Part shown: positions 53,001-60,823 of the stretch, in pieces
How the letters are laid out: every line of letters begins with the position of its first letter
How positions within the stretch are numbered: position 1 is the stretch's first letter
Notes under the pieces: generated by a model
Seen by the model: only the letters and a program-made list of their open reading frames with translations
Told to the model about the DNA's origin: nothing
The model's database searches: none
Origin: Prostheceraeus crozeri
Lineage: Eukaryota > Platyhelminthes > Polycladida > Euryleptidae
DNA: 64,000 nt
Reading direction: 5' to 3'
Assembly: GCA_907163375.1 (NCBI GenBank)
Contig: CAJQUW010003636.1
Span: forward strand, 1 to 64,000
Program-made: the position numbers and the translations under genes

Positions 53001-56000
53001 TCATGTTTGTGTGAAATGAATATTCATGCTCGTGAACAGGAGTTTCGTTATCTTCCGGTACATTACAAACTGCATGACAGTTCTACTTGGTGATTTCCGT
53101 CCTCGTGAATTCCATTCTCAGCTAGCAGCCATCATCTTAGAAGTGCAGGTCTATCAACTGTTATCTGGCTGATGGTGAAGGCATTAAGCTAGTATCACTA
53201 AGTAGACAGAGACTTAAATCAGATGTTAATGAGAAAAGACAAGCTGATGCGATAGAATTTCAGAGTAATTACAAAAATAAACGGATTTGAATGATTTATT
53301 TCGTTGGTTAATCGTGCACAGAAGCTTGAGGGAGTTGCCTTGAAAGTCATTGATTCTTAGAAAGATGATTTACAAACTGACGATGAGAACCCAGCATCCG
53401 GACTTTGAGTTCCCTTACCATGGAGACAGAAGAGTGTGTTAAGATAATACAGCACATTCTATTACATCACGTCTCAGGACAATTGGTAAGAAAACCGATG
53501 CCGTGACACATCTTCTCCAGGGGAGAAACATGAAAATGAGAGATTGACTGCATATCAGTGGCTACATGCTTCTCTAAAGATATTGCATCCACTGTTTGTC
53601 TCTATTCTGCCTTAACACTTTAACAAATTGAGAAGGTGGCTGATCAGGTTGACAATAAAGCTAAATAATCTTTAAAATTTGCTATACAATGCCGGAAAAT
53701 CGCAACTATACAATGAACATCCCCAACTTTATGAACAATGTTTTGCGTAGAATATCGCGAAGTTTTCTACATTCAACTGTCTTAGTGGTTTAACGTCACT
53801 AATCCTCCTTACTGGGGGCTTCGACGGTGCTGACACAGTCAGACTTTTAACTGTAGCGGTGTGATTTCAGAGTCCGGATGCCCTTCCTGCCGACTTCCTG
53901 TGACACTATCGGGGCTCGACCTCTGGACCAAAAGATCGCTACGCCAAGCAATTAACCACTGTGCCACGGAGACCACAACTGTCTTAGTAACACAATTACT
54001 GTAATTGCTAAAAAATCACCAATACACTTAATCACACAATCATACTGATGTCAATCCAACCATGATGTTACTTCGAGTTTCGAGTACTCGGTAAAGTCAT
54101 TCATTTTTTCATAAAGCATTTGAGATGTTCAATTATGATATAAACATCCTTACCAGGACCAGGCTATGCAAATTCAATTCAGTTATCAGATGTTCTTATC
54201 AATCCATGGTCAATGATTTTGCAACAGGCTTGTATAACAACATGTTTCCACCCCACCTGCCGGAAACCCACTTAGCGGAAAGTCTCGTCTACTATCCCGT
54301 CTGTGATCTATTGATCACAATTACATAATAATGTAGCCCAAATAACACAATACAGAGTAAAGCATCGAAGAAGAATGACCACGTATTTTTTGTAGCGTTT
54401 GGTCAATCAATCAACATAGAAAAAGCTAAAATCTTTAATTTATATTTATTTTCGGTCTACTTCTTTTATTCCTGTAACAAAAACCAGGTCTCTGATGTTC
54501 TGTTTCACACTTTTTGCTTTGATTATGCGATGTCTTACAGGCACTTGCTTCAAAATCTACATGTTTGTTGCAGTTATTTTCATGCATGTGTTAGGTAAGG
54601 CAAAACAAGAGTCAATGAGAGTTTACATTGTCTAACATGGCGTCATATTTGCAGACCTGTTGCATAAAATCCAATAATTCAATAGCAGTTCATTGGCACT
54701 GAAAGGTTCAATAGTCAATAGTTATCAGTTTAGGTGTTGCAAGAAGTGACAATTGAAATGGACCGTTGAAATTCAATACAACTGGACGAAGTTTCAATAT
54801 TGCAGTGGCCATTTGGTGATTCGTTTCCCTGTTCAGTCATAATCTTCTACATTTACACTGCCATTCACAAATTCAGTGGTGCCCAACATGCGGCCGGTGA
54901 AAGAGTCTTTGTGGCCCTCGAGATTAATATAGAAACGCCTCTAGAATATTTGTAGATAAAGATACAGTAAAGTGGGGGCGTTCGTCCACAGTGGGGTGAG
55001 TTCCCTCACTGCTATCTTCAATATATTTTTAGCTTCCATTACATTACTGACGGTGTATATCGATTTATATTTGAATGTGATATATATTCGCATAGTTTGA
55101 TGCAGGGCTGTGGAGCCGGAGCCGAGCCGGAGCCTTAAGGAGCCGATGGTTTTGGTCGGAGCCGGAGCCGGAGCCGATTTATCACAAAGGCTCCGGCTCC
55201 GGCTCCGATAGTTTGAGCTTTGATATAAATCTAGAATTTTGAAAGTTATTAATTAGCGTAATAAAAAAATTAAATCATTTGAAATCTAAAGATATGTCTT
55301 TTAAGTACACCAATGATCTGTCCTCCACGATATCTTTCTTTGCAGTTGCCGCCTTCTTTTGTATTATATTTATTATATATTTACACGCATGTGTAATATT
55401 TTTTTATTGCATATGTTTCGTAAGACTAATTTCCATATTGACAACGTATTCTCCAAAATCCATTAATTTGAAGACTTGTTATATGCATGCTAACTAGATG
55501 ATTGTAGATTTCTAGAGACAAGTCGCCAGTCATTTATGTACACATTTCCAGTTCAGTCAGCAAAGATAATATAGCTACATTTCTTGCGCAATGTCTTAAA
55601 TCTAATACGGTTACTATGTAGGCTATCATCTATCGGTATGGCTACTATGGCATCTGTGACAATGCCAATTTCCTTAGATTGTATTGTAGGCTCTTGTGCA
55701 GTCCCCCCACCTACATTTTTCAAAACAATCGATTATTCAATTTGATCAATTTTGATTGGAGGGATAACTCTTCACACTCACACGAATGACCTAACTACAA
55801 GTCCTCACATGGCTATAGCAATAAGCGACCAAGCCACTTCTAGTAGCGCCCTATTATTTTAAAGGTATCTCATTCACAATGAATTTCCTTTGACTTCAAA
55901 ATTCAAAGGGTATATTTCAATGCGAAAAACCCGAAGGCAAATTACAATGTTGACTTGCTGACGAAGTTTGCGACCATGACATCGCAATTACCCACGTAGA

Positions 56001-58466
56001 TTTTTACAACAGCACGGAATGCTTCACTCAAACCGGTGATGCTGAAACGGACATCCAATGAGGCTGCATCTTTTGACCAGAGAAAAAATGGGGAGGGAGG
56101 ACTGCACAAGAGCCGTATCGTGTAATAATATTTCCCCAAATGTCATAGACCTGTGGATTTCAAGAATTTTCATTATTATTTTTTCCGTCTGTCAACACTT
56201 TATGCTGATATCATGCTGACTTATATGTAAACAATAAAAAAAGACTGAGACGCTCTCAATAAAGGCGCCTTTTGACTTCCCTTTTCTATTGTCTGTGACA
56301 TTAAACCGCACGTGCATTCGAAAGCTAGCAAAGTAGATGGGATTTCTGCTCGGTGCTCGCAGTCAAATTTTTATTATGCATAGCACCCTGCAATATGCTG
56401 TGTGATACTCCGAGTTCAGTTTCATCAGCCTAACCATCATCAGAGGAATAGTGGTAATGTGTTATACATAAATTGAATATAATAATATACATGAATCATT
56501 GATGAATTATTTAGTGCAACTTTACGCCATAATGAAAAATACGAAATTAATATAATGTAAGTTAGGCCTTAACTTATTAAGTATGCTGCATAGAATTACA
56601 AAACTTGTCCTAAATTAGATATTTTTAATTTTTTAAGTATAATTTTCAATTGTACATTTCTAGCCTACACTGCAATGAGGCTATCTAAATTACAATTTCT
56701 ACAGATGATGAGTCGTGGGATAACCACCGATCATATTATTCATGGACCAACAGACTATTGAATAAAGGCAATAACAAATAACAATAACAACCTAAGCTAG
56801 CCTATATACACTTTAATATTCAATAAAGCAATTGATATCTTTATTGATACGGTATATTTGGCTATATAACCGATACCCTTTCCATGTTCGAGTAGATACA
56901 GGCCCTATAAGCTATTTAGAGGCATACGCTATCCAGTTTCATATTCAAGCTTTTTTAAAAAGCTTATACTACTATTCGGCCCCTGTGACGGCTAATTAGG
57001 TATATCATCATCACTCACGTGGTCTTATTTAATGTAGCCTCGTAGTAGACTGGTTGCAGGCTAGGCCAATTTATATTTAGCCAGTGCGGGAGATCTTTAT
57101 CTAATTTAACCAATCCAGGCTATAACTTTATCTTATCTTTCAGAGATAGTCAATTCATGCAAAAATATATGACAAGTATGTTATTTGTCATTATATTAGG
57201 TTATTATCATTCTTATTATTAACTTAAGTCGTTGCTTGTTAATGAAAACTAATTTGATGATTGTAGCAAGCCTCTAAAGGCCACACCGTTATCCAAAAAA
57301 CCCGTTCAACGGATCCAGGATAACCAGCATAGATAGAACCTGAATTTGAAGTCGGAGCCGGAGCCGAGCCGGAGCCGGAGCCTTTCACATAAGTGTCGTG
57401 GAGCCGGAGCCGGAGCCGATGAGATAACGCATCGGCTCCACAGCCCTGGTTTGATGTCGTAAATATGGTGCAAATTCAGTGATGAGTTTTCAATAATGTA
57501 TCATTCAAACGAAATCGGCACCTGATATCGATGCCAGAAAAAAGTAAGTTGATGCGCGGCTTGAGGCTTCTGTCGTCGCGTTCTTGTTACAACAAAATCA
57601 TCATCACCTGAACTCGAGGAATCCAACATGTTGAATATCAGGAGTATTCAGAAGTGAACTGAGACTATCAAAACTATTGAATCGAAATTGACGTCTAACG
57701 AAGTTTTATGCGACACTTTCTATTGTATGCTGCTGTTTTCACTAAAACAGACTACATGTATTGAGTACTGAAGTTCAATAGTTTCAATAGTTTGTTGCAT
57801 GCAACGGAATTTATGGATTTACGACTTGATATCAATAGTTCAATACTAGTGAAAGCCTCATGCGACTAGAAATGATGGTCAAACTTCACTACTCCCTCTT
57901 ACTGATGGCTTGGACGGTGCTGACAAAGTGAGACTTTAATCTGGAGCGCTGTGATCTTGTAGTCCGGATGCCCTTCCTGCCGACTTCTAATGACACTTTC
58001 GGGACTCGACCTCTGAATCATAAGATCGCTAAGCCAATCACTTAACCACTGTGCCACGGAAGCTTTATGCAGCAAGACCCTGATCAAAAATGTTAGCAGT
58101 TCATCTTTTGATATCACTTTCAATGAGGAGATCATTATCTTTTATCGATGGCCGCAGTTACTGCACAGTGTAAGCTGTATTATGTCCATGTGTAAACATG
58201 ATCGAAAGACAATAGAAGAGACTTTCCGCTGATTTTTCTATTCGGTAAGACAACTTTCTGCCATGCTGACTAACATAGCAATAAACTTACCCTTCGCAAA
58301 GGCAACATGAAGGTGACCACATATTTGTCGCTATCATCAACCAATAATCCACTGGTAAGTGTCAGCGGTATGAGAATATCCAAAGATTTCAGGAGCTGCA
58401 CCAGCTTCCTATGATCCAGTTCAAATTTGTCCAAGTAGTGACTCAATAACCGGAATGTAACGACTC
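25667..58466 (-). CDS. ROCO-type (COR) protein with C-terminal TIR domain, 3' part, four exons
   Basis: Exons in order are 58466-58291, 38966-38373, 30938-30797 and 26097-25667. All junctions use GT-AG and keep frame (phases 0, 0 and 1). The joined product of about 447 residues begins inside a COR-like domain: LLSHYLDKFEL, LVQLLKSLDILIPL, TFMLPLRR, then FDFGYFYPEPVFLRLLAKC and a following beta-rich part. A linker of about 60 residues leads to a TIR domain (VDAFISCCPQDR, KQSRCVIAVCSLNYLKS, IPVVPVYIQ). COR domains normally follow a Ras-like ROC GTPase, which should lie in exons beyond 64000. TIR domains signal by assembly or by cleaving NAD. Together the architecture suggests a cytosolic immune or cell-death sensor (inference). 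The three introns, about 19.3, 7.4 and 4.7 kb, hold nearly all repeats between 26 and 58 kb. Confidence 0.72.
26364..26640 (-). mobile_element. Two SINE family 1 copies in tandem (one partial)
   Basis: A full-length minus-strand copy (26364-26542) abuts a second, partial copy (26543-26640) that keeps only the tRNA-like head and the first part of the body. Both end with the head GCCTCCGTGGCACAGTGG or GGTCTCCGTGGCACAGTGG. Head-to-tail pairs arise by insertion into a previous SINE or by unequal exchange. Confidence 0.85.
26641..27790. other. Intron sequence without other features; short (AAT)n near 27127
   Basis: Part of the 4.7-kb last intron of the ROCO/TIR gene. Only a short AAT microsatellite is seen (about 27125-27147). 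Confidence 0.5.
27791..28206. repeat. Minisatellite, 23- and 28-bp units
   Basis: About 15 copies of GATGTACATGCAACATTACA plus TGA, with or without a further GATGA, run without interruption. The unit holds the palindromes ATGTACAT and TGCA. Variants with GACGAGG or GACAAGG at the joint mark sub-blocks, so local duplications built the array. Confidence 0.95.
28349..28530. mobile_element. ~180-bp CpG-rich MITE, Harbinger-like ends
   Basis: Left end TTAGGATCCATTCACACCG and right end, inverted, TTAAAGGTCGCTTCACACCAG share TTCACACC. The inside is rich in GCGGCGC and GGACGCG. A related piece lies at 44290-44425. A TTA/TAA-type duplication is possible but blurred. Confidence 0.55.
28531..29480. other. 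Intron sequence, nothing supported
   Basis: Continuation of the last intron of the ROCO/TIR gene; no features recognised. Confidence 0.45.
29483..30589. mobile_element. Tc1/mariner-type MITE interrupted by another MITE
   Basis: Ends CAGGGTGTCCATAAAGTTTG (left) and, inverted, CAGGGTGTCCATGAAGTTTG (right) are flanked by TA at 29481-29482 and 30590-30591. Taking out the 614-bp element at 29662-30275 and one copy of its 8-bp duplication leaves an element of about 485 bp. No transposase frame. Confidence 0.8.
29662..30275. mobile_element. 614-bp CACAGAATTA-family MITE, intact ends, nested
   Basis: Ends are CACAGAATTAAATATTTTGT and, inverted, CACAGAATTAGATTCATCTG, each followed by GCTTCGGTTTNCTAG-like sequence, giving inverted repeats of about 40 bp. 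GGCGCGAT is duplicated on both sides (29654-29661 and 30276-30283). It lies inside the mariner-type element and is inverted relative to its close relative at 63381-63988. Confidence 0.85.
30797..30938 (-). CDS. ROCO/TIR gene, exon with first part of TIR domain
   Basis: Acceptor TTGTTTTCAG, then AAAGACG; donor AAAG, then GTAATA. It encodes 47 residues: KDVDYTIPGLQERVDAFISC, then CPQDRIFVQTDLVPFLEN and TFGIK. The DAFIS..xxDRxFV..xLxPFLE pattern is the classic first strand and helix of a TIR domain. It exits with one base, which the next exon completes to Asp. Confidence 0.75.
31003..33020. other. Intron sequence, nothing supported
   Basis: Part of the 7.4-kb intron between the COR and TIR exons. 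AT-rich; no element ends recognised. Confidence 0.45.
33023..33474. mobile_element. 452-bp MITE with TA duplication
   Basis: Inverted ends GTCCGGGAGCTAGCGTGAAG extend about 50 bp (through GTGCAGGGAACGAGGTAGT) and match at both sides, with TA flanks at 33021-33022 and 33475-33476. No coding frame. The arms are nearly identical, so it is probably young. Confidence 0.8.
34655..36022. repeat. Inverted pair of ~115-bp segments, 1.1 kb apart
   Basis: 34655-34768 and 35908-36022 are inverted copies sharing AAATGTCATTT, GAAGAGAAGCGGC and TGTCCAAATGTCTGATACAA (minus or plus). Ends and target duplication are unclear. The space between holds no recognised feature. Confidence 0.6.
36240..38236 (-). repeat. 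Tandem array of ~25 tRNA-like 79-bp units
   Basis: A 79-bp unit repeats head to tail about 25 times with a few percent variation. Read on the minus strand, each unit starts GTCAGCGTGGCCTAGTGAAG and carries a near-perfect pol III B box (GGTTCGATTCC) about 60 bases in; TGGCCTAGTGAAGAAGG fits an A box. The start and spacing resemble a leucine tRNA head, but stems pair poorly. The array lies in the 7.4-kb intron, 137 bp downstream of the COR exon and in gene sense. Units vary at GAGAC/GACAC, ACCTTC/ATCTTC and ACCGAAG/ACTGCAG, so subfamilies can be followed along it. Confidence 0.9.
38373..38966 (-). CDS. ROCO/TIR gene, exon with second half of COR domain
   Basis: Acceptor TTTACAATTTCAG, then GTTGAATATATG; donor ATTCGG, then GTGAGC. 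It has 198 codons with both ends in phase 0. It encodes VEYMNIKNPDRVVIFDFGYF, YPEPVFLRLLAKCYQMS, a beta-rich part with FRPHSKKNQIWIQIRAI, and a final helix (MQRICKRYFEFLEYKYLMVC) like the end of COR domains. A linker of about 60 residues follows. I also considered an NLR winged-helix region, but the F..GYFPP.xFxRLL pattern fits COR better. Confidence 0.72.
39193..39374 (+). mobile_element. SINE family 1 reference copy (only plus-strand copy)
   Basis: Starts GGTCTCCGTGGCACAGTGG (A box TGGCACAGTGG), has the B-box-like AGAGGTCGAGCCCC and the body GTCATTGGAAGTC..GGGCATCCGGACTAAAA, and ends GGGGGAGCAGTGAC followed by CTTCAAA repeats. ATAGCT before the start and after the tail may be a short target duplication. 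Confidence 0.9.
39688..39890 (+). repeat. Dispersed repeat B, copy 2
   Basis: Matches 5335-5524 in inverse orientation. Includes GACTAGAATGGAAATTGACT, CCGGGGGAACTACGTTGGGG, GTGACTGATTCTAACCCAAT and GTGAAAATGCGTGCGATTTA. Confidence 0.75.
40160..40860 (-). mobile_element. Degenerate Penelope-type RT fragment
   Basis: Minus-strand frames include SSKLAPTLAMNM (the SPLAPTLAN motif), a CVDDVFVIS catalytic motif and, further on, KPTFTG, the motif that follows the RT in Penelope elements. The order is correct for one RT on the minus strand. It is old and broken several times, with no ends recognised, and lies in the 19.3-kb intron. Confidence 0.65.
41409..41826. mobile_element. ~418-bp MITE, ends with CTGTCACRCAG
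   Basis: Left TAGGGCTGCTGTCACGCAG and right, inverted, TTAGGCCGCTGTCACACAG, followed by related CATAAG.CGCC words inside both ends. Target duplication not readable. No coding frame. Confidence 0.55.
42445..42756. mobile_element. ~312-bp MITE with TA flanks
   Basis: Left AAGTCTACTTTACACTGGC and right, inverted, AAGGCTCCTTTACACTAGC, each preceded by TA. No coding frame. Confidence 0.6.
43483..43961. mobile_element. ~479-bp foldback MITE
   Basis: Two inverted arms of about 190 bp (43483-43690 and about 43775-43961) begin TTGATTTTTGGGT and share GCTAGCG, TGACAAAAGAATTCATCC (or inverse) and CTCTGAATAA. TA lies on both sides. No coding frame. Confidence 0.7.
44290..44425. repeat. Piece of CpG-rich Harbinger-like MITE
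   Basis: Shares GGACGCG, the TTCTGAACG word and the end TTTACACCGGACGCGGCG with 28349-28530 (inverted end TAAAGGTCCATTTACACCGG). The left end is eroded. Confidence 0.5.
44878..45057 (-). mobile_element. SINE family 1 copy
   Basis: Full-length minus-strand copy ending GTCTCCGTGGCACAGTGGTT, with B-box-like GGTCGAACCCC (here closer to the canonical GGTTCGA) and GGGGGAATATTGACGTTA tail. Confidence 0.9.
45936..48637. mobile_element. Nested inverted-repeat complex, about 2.7 kb
   Basis: Block A (CAGGGACAT..AAGATATCTAAGGGACG..CCATACCATGTACTGGACTG) occurs at 45936-46785 (split by a MITE), inverted at 47055-47126, and inverted at 48572-48637. Block C, 46810-47054, reappears inverted at 47552-47870 (AATGAATAAGGCATGAACAT, TTGCATCATCGG). 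A short block with TTTGGTAGATTTGATTAATG lies at 47129-47161 and inverted at 48538-48570. The simplest reading is one large element with long inverted ends plus a second copy inserted or recombined inside. No transposase frame. Confidence 0.65.
45948..46727. mobile_element. 780-bp MITE inserted in the complex, TA duplication
   Basis: Ends CCCTGTGGGAACG(C/A)ATCTTGC, inverted, with TA at 45946-45947 and 46728-46729. Removing it and one TA rebuilds block A, whose uninterrupted form is at 47055-47126. The interior repeats GCGAA/TTCGC words in both orientations. Confidence 0.8.
48787..49218. mobile_element. 432-bp hAT-like MITE
   Basis: Inverted ends CAGGGATACGCAAAC. Flanks GCTTATTC (48779-48786) and GTCTATTC (49219-49226) match at six of eight positions, an eroded 8-bp duplication. 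GGGCCAAATG and GACCCGCC inside are like other CAGGGRTRSGCAAAC hAT elements. Confidence 0.75.
49227..51261. other. Intron sequence, nothing firmly supported
   Basis: Part of the 19.3-kb intron. A short frame from 49733 (MVESSEGADKAQEKHNPAQF) is less AT-rich and may be an element relic, but I cannot place it. Confidence 0.4.
51428..51949. mobile_element. 522-bp CACAGAATTA-family copy
   Basis: Begins CACAGAATTAGACAGGTCG and ends TCTAATTCTGTG. The interior is collinear (inverted) with 58955-60085. The target duplication is not readable because rearranged sequence follows directly. Confidence 0.75.
51950..52118. mobile_element. Truncated, inverted CACAGAATTA-family end
   Basis: From CAGTCACTGAAACTTTGCAC to GACCTGTCGAATTCTGTG this is an inverted copy of 51428-51603. 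Together the two give a long palindrome around the unit. Confidence 0.75.
52756..53773. other. Intron sequence, nothing supported
   Basis: No exon or element ends recognised. Confidence 0.45.
53787..53975 (-). mobile_element. SINE family 1 copy with 13-bp target duplication
   Basis: Full-length minus-strand copy. CAACTGTCTTAGT is repeated exactly at 53774-53786 and 53976-53988, which shows insertion by target-primed retrotransposition. Confidence 0.93.
53989..55094. other. Intron sequence; possible hAT end near 54876
   Basis: Mostly featureless. CAGTGGTGCCCAACATGCGGCC at about 54876 looks like a hAT terminus, but no partner end was found. Confidence 0.4.
55103..57448. mobile_element. 2346-bp hAT-type element, no transposase, intact ends
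   Basis: Inverted ends CAGGGCTGTGGAGCCGG are each followed by (GGAGCC)n subterminal repeats, 55103-55215 and 57345-57448. GTTTGATG is duplicated exactly (55095-55102 and 57449-57456). This end sequence is known from hAT elements in other animals. The interior is AT-rich, has many TAGGCCTA-like words and no transposase, and is interrupted by the MITE at 55689-56114. Confidence 0.88.
55689..56114. mobile_element. 426-bp MITE with C-rich ends (family P), nested in the hAT element
   Basis: Inverted ends GGCTCTTGTGCAGTCCYCCC with CCCAC and CATTTTT following. Flanks GTATTGTA and GTATCGTG match at six of eight positions. Similar in size and end design to 14028-14443. Confidence 0.7.
57880..58062 (-). 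mobile_element. SINE family 1 copy
   Basis: Minus-strand copy with the TTCCGTGGCACAGTGGTTAA head; more diverged than others (CTTATGATTCAGAGGTCGAG). Confidence 0.88.
58291..58466 (-). CDS. ROCO/TIR gene, exon with first half of COR domain
   Basis: Acceptor CTTCATTGCAG, then GAGTCG; donor CGAAGG, then GTAAGT. It starts with two bases completing a codon and then has 58 full codons: VVTFRLLSHYLDKFELDHRK, then LVQLLKSLDILIPLTLTSGL, then KYVVTFMLPLRR. The pattern of a helix, LLxxLDIxIPL and xxFMLPL matches the N-terminal half of COR domains, where helices lead to a conserved PxLLP-like strand. Confidence 0.7.
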
Positions 58467-58954
58467 CTGCAATGAAGAGGAGTAGATACTCATTAATTCT
58501 TTAAGAATTCTTCCGAATCACCTGAAATTCACGGTACAACACATTTGATGTATGAGCTTTCTAGCGGTGATGTCTATTCTCTTTATCCTGCTCATCTTCG
58601 TGCCATTAATAGCAATAATAGCATCAATTTTGATAATTTTCTGACATTCCACCGAATTCTGGCAATCTCCTAAATTCCAATTAACCCAGACGAGGGGGTT
58701 CTGGAGCCCCAAAAACAACAGAAAAGCAATACTTTTGAAATAACAGAAAAGCAATAGTGCCCGGATTCATAGCTTTTAGAAAAAGCGACTGGAAACGCCC
58801 AGACACGTTTCACGTGGATTCATCACCCTCCATCAGTGTGCAAATGAGTGAACAATACATATATATTGATTACCACAAAGCCAAATGCGCGGCTCGGGTC
58901 TAGACATTCACTAGGTCGTCGGAGTTGAATTCTTTGATGAGTAAGGTCTCAGCC

Positions 58955-60085
58955 AACAGAGTTAGATTATTTCAGCGTATCACTTTACTAGAACTGCAAA
59001 CTGATTCAAACAGATCGCACATGCAGTAACTTACTAAGTGGGCAAAAAGAAATTTTCAATGCTCGCAGAGATAGGAAAAATAGTCGTGTGCCGCTTGCAG
59101 ATTGCTCTGAATTCCTTCAAAATGCTCCGATCGCTTTCGACTCCTTCAGTTTCGAAGAATTCAGATCATTGTGAAAAGTTTTCTCGATAATGTTGGACCC
59201 TCCGTTCATTATTAAAAAGTTAGCAGGCGCATGAAAAAACAGGTTCACAAACTTCTCTGTAGAACTTGACATAGACTGTGTCTCTTTGCTGTGTGATCCG
59301 GCTGATAACAGTCACTCAAACTCAGGGCATTCGAACGAACGGTTTGAACGAACGAACGAACGGTATTCTGATCAATTTTCAGATGAACGAATTATCGAAC
59401 GGTATGTCTGAGAAGCCGTTGAACGGTGATCGGAACGAACGGGGTTTTTTACTTGATTTAACGTGATTTAACGGTATATTTACTAATTCTATACTAAGGT
59501 ACCAAATCTTGTATAAATTGTACTTTCGAGAAATGTTTAAATACAAGCCGATTTTGCCATCAAATTCAATGAGTGCAAGCATCGTCTGTTTTGCCAAGTA
59601 GCGCAATGATTCGTCCATGAGTTTTACCTTATGCATTGTGAATGGTCACGAAATCTCACGTGACTTGTGCCGCCTGAGCCACAGTCGAAGGCTGTGAGCT
59701 CAAACTGTTGGCTACTTACAGATCGGCAGTTGCCATCGTTAACAATGTAGTCTGTTTACCCCACCTTAAAAAGAACGAACGAAAGGGTGTTTCATGCTGT
59801 AGATGAACGGAACGGCTCTTTTTCTTGTCTGAGCTCATTTGAACGGTGAACGAATTAACGGGTCTGAGAGGCTGATGAACGGAAGATTTAACGAAGGTTG
59901 AAATACGTGATCGTTCAAATACCTGCTCAAACTTATCACAATTTGGAGTGTTTAATGCTGAACTGGCTGCTCATTGTTCGATTGCTATGGTATTATGTCA
60001 GAAGACTGTCATTTCATTAGCGTCACATGTTCCAATGCTTCCTTTCTAGTCAGACAGAAGAAGAGACGACGTGTCTAATTCTGTG
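58955..60085. mobile_element. CACAGAATTA-family copy, interrupted by a hAT-type element
   Basis: Collinear in inverse orientation with 51428-51949: AAACTGATTCAAACAGAT, TACTAAGTGGGCAAAAAG, GATAGGAAAAATAGTCGTG, TAGCAGGCGCATGAAAAAAC and the end GTCTAATTCTGTG. Without the insert it is about 520 bp. The left end is eroded (AACAGAGTTAGAT). Confidence 0.75.
59323..59925. mobile_element. 603-bp hAT-type MITE with exact 8-bp duplication
   Basis: Ends CAGGGCATTCGAACG and, inverted, CAGGTATTTGAACGA. CTCAAACT lies on both sides (59315-59322 and 59926-59933). GAACG words are dense near both ends, as in hAT subterminal repeats. The uninterrupted related site is at about 51578-51606. Confidence 0.88.
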
Positions 60086-60177
60086 GTTCAGATAGTTTGG
60101 TTAACCACGGTTTGGTATGATACATGATCTGGAATTCTTCACCTACCTAGTGTGTTTTACAGGAGGTTATTTACAAT

Positions 60178-60253
60178 ACGGCGGAGATAAATCAATTAGG
60201 TTTATCTCCTAAGGAGAATTATGGCGGAGATAAATTAGATTAATCTCCTAAGG
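60178..60253. repeat. Two short GGCGGAGATAAAT hairpins
   Basis: GGCGGAGATAAAT followed by its near-inverse TTTATCTCCTAAGG occurs twice in a row. A related pair (GGCGGAGGTAAATT with AATTTACCTCC) is at 60741-60798, on the other side of the Crypton-type fragment. Confidence 0.6.
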
Positions 60254-60386
60254 ATCAACCCATGGTTACGACTACCCATTTATTAGTATTTTTAGTATTG
60301 AAAAGGCATACAATTCCAAGAAAAAAAGGGAGTTTCTCCATCCAAGGAAAAGGGGAGTTCATTTCTCCATCCAATGTGTTCCTGAT

Positions 60387-60734
60387 CTTCATGAACTTAT
60401 CATTCAGCAACTTGACGTTCCTGTCGTGTCGGCAGAGGCCGATCTGCAGCATCAATACCATTCCTTTTAATGATGTACTTCGATTGGCTTGACCATCTGT
60501 TCTCCTCGCTTCTAGTATAAAGAGAGAAATCAGTCGGTTTAATTCCTCGTCATTGTAGTCAGGTAAGTCTTTTACTGGAAGATGTTTTGAGACAGACAGT
60601 CTATTGTGTCGATTCCTTGTTCTCAACCAATCCATAAACAGCTTCTCCGTCTGCTCAATTCTTCTTATACTCTTCGAACTATACGCTTTCCTGAATCTTC
60701 CCTCGGATTCATCTTCAACGAAATTATATCTCAA
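60387..60734 (-). mobile_element. Crypton/KIAA1958-type N-terminal domain fragment
   Basis: Minus-strand residues SIRRIEQTEKLFMDWLRTRN, then the YNDEELNRLISLFILEARR region, DGQANRSTSLKGMVLMLQ and DKFMKIRNTLDGEM fit the N-terminal region shared by Crypton recombinases and KIAA1958/QRICH1/ZMYM-type proteins (helix, FxxEARRxDG, SLxxMxxxLQR, LDGxM). The recombinase part is missing. Related to, but longer than, the domain at 12298-12579. Possibly flanked by the GGCGGAG hairpins. Confidence 0.65.
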
Positions 60735-60823
60735 ATCGTGCGGCGGAGGTAAATTGCAGCAACCGCGAATCCTCGTAGCTGACTAATTTACCTCCTTGTA
60801 CTCGGAGTATAACTATTACAATA

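Noticed and set aside
55279-55497. Hydrophobic 72-codon frame in the hAT element
   Set aside because: AT-rich sequence gives Ile/Phe/Tyr-rich frames by chance; no homology or splice signals.
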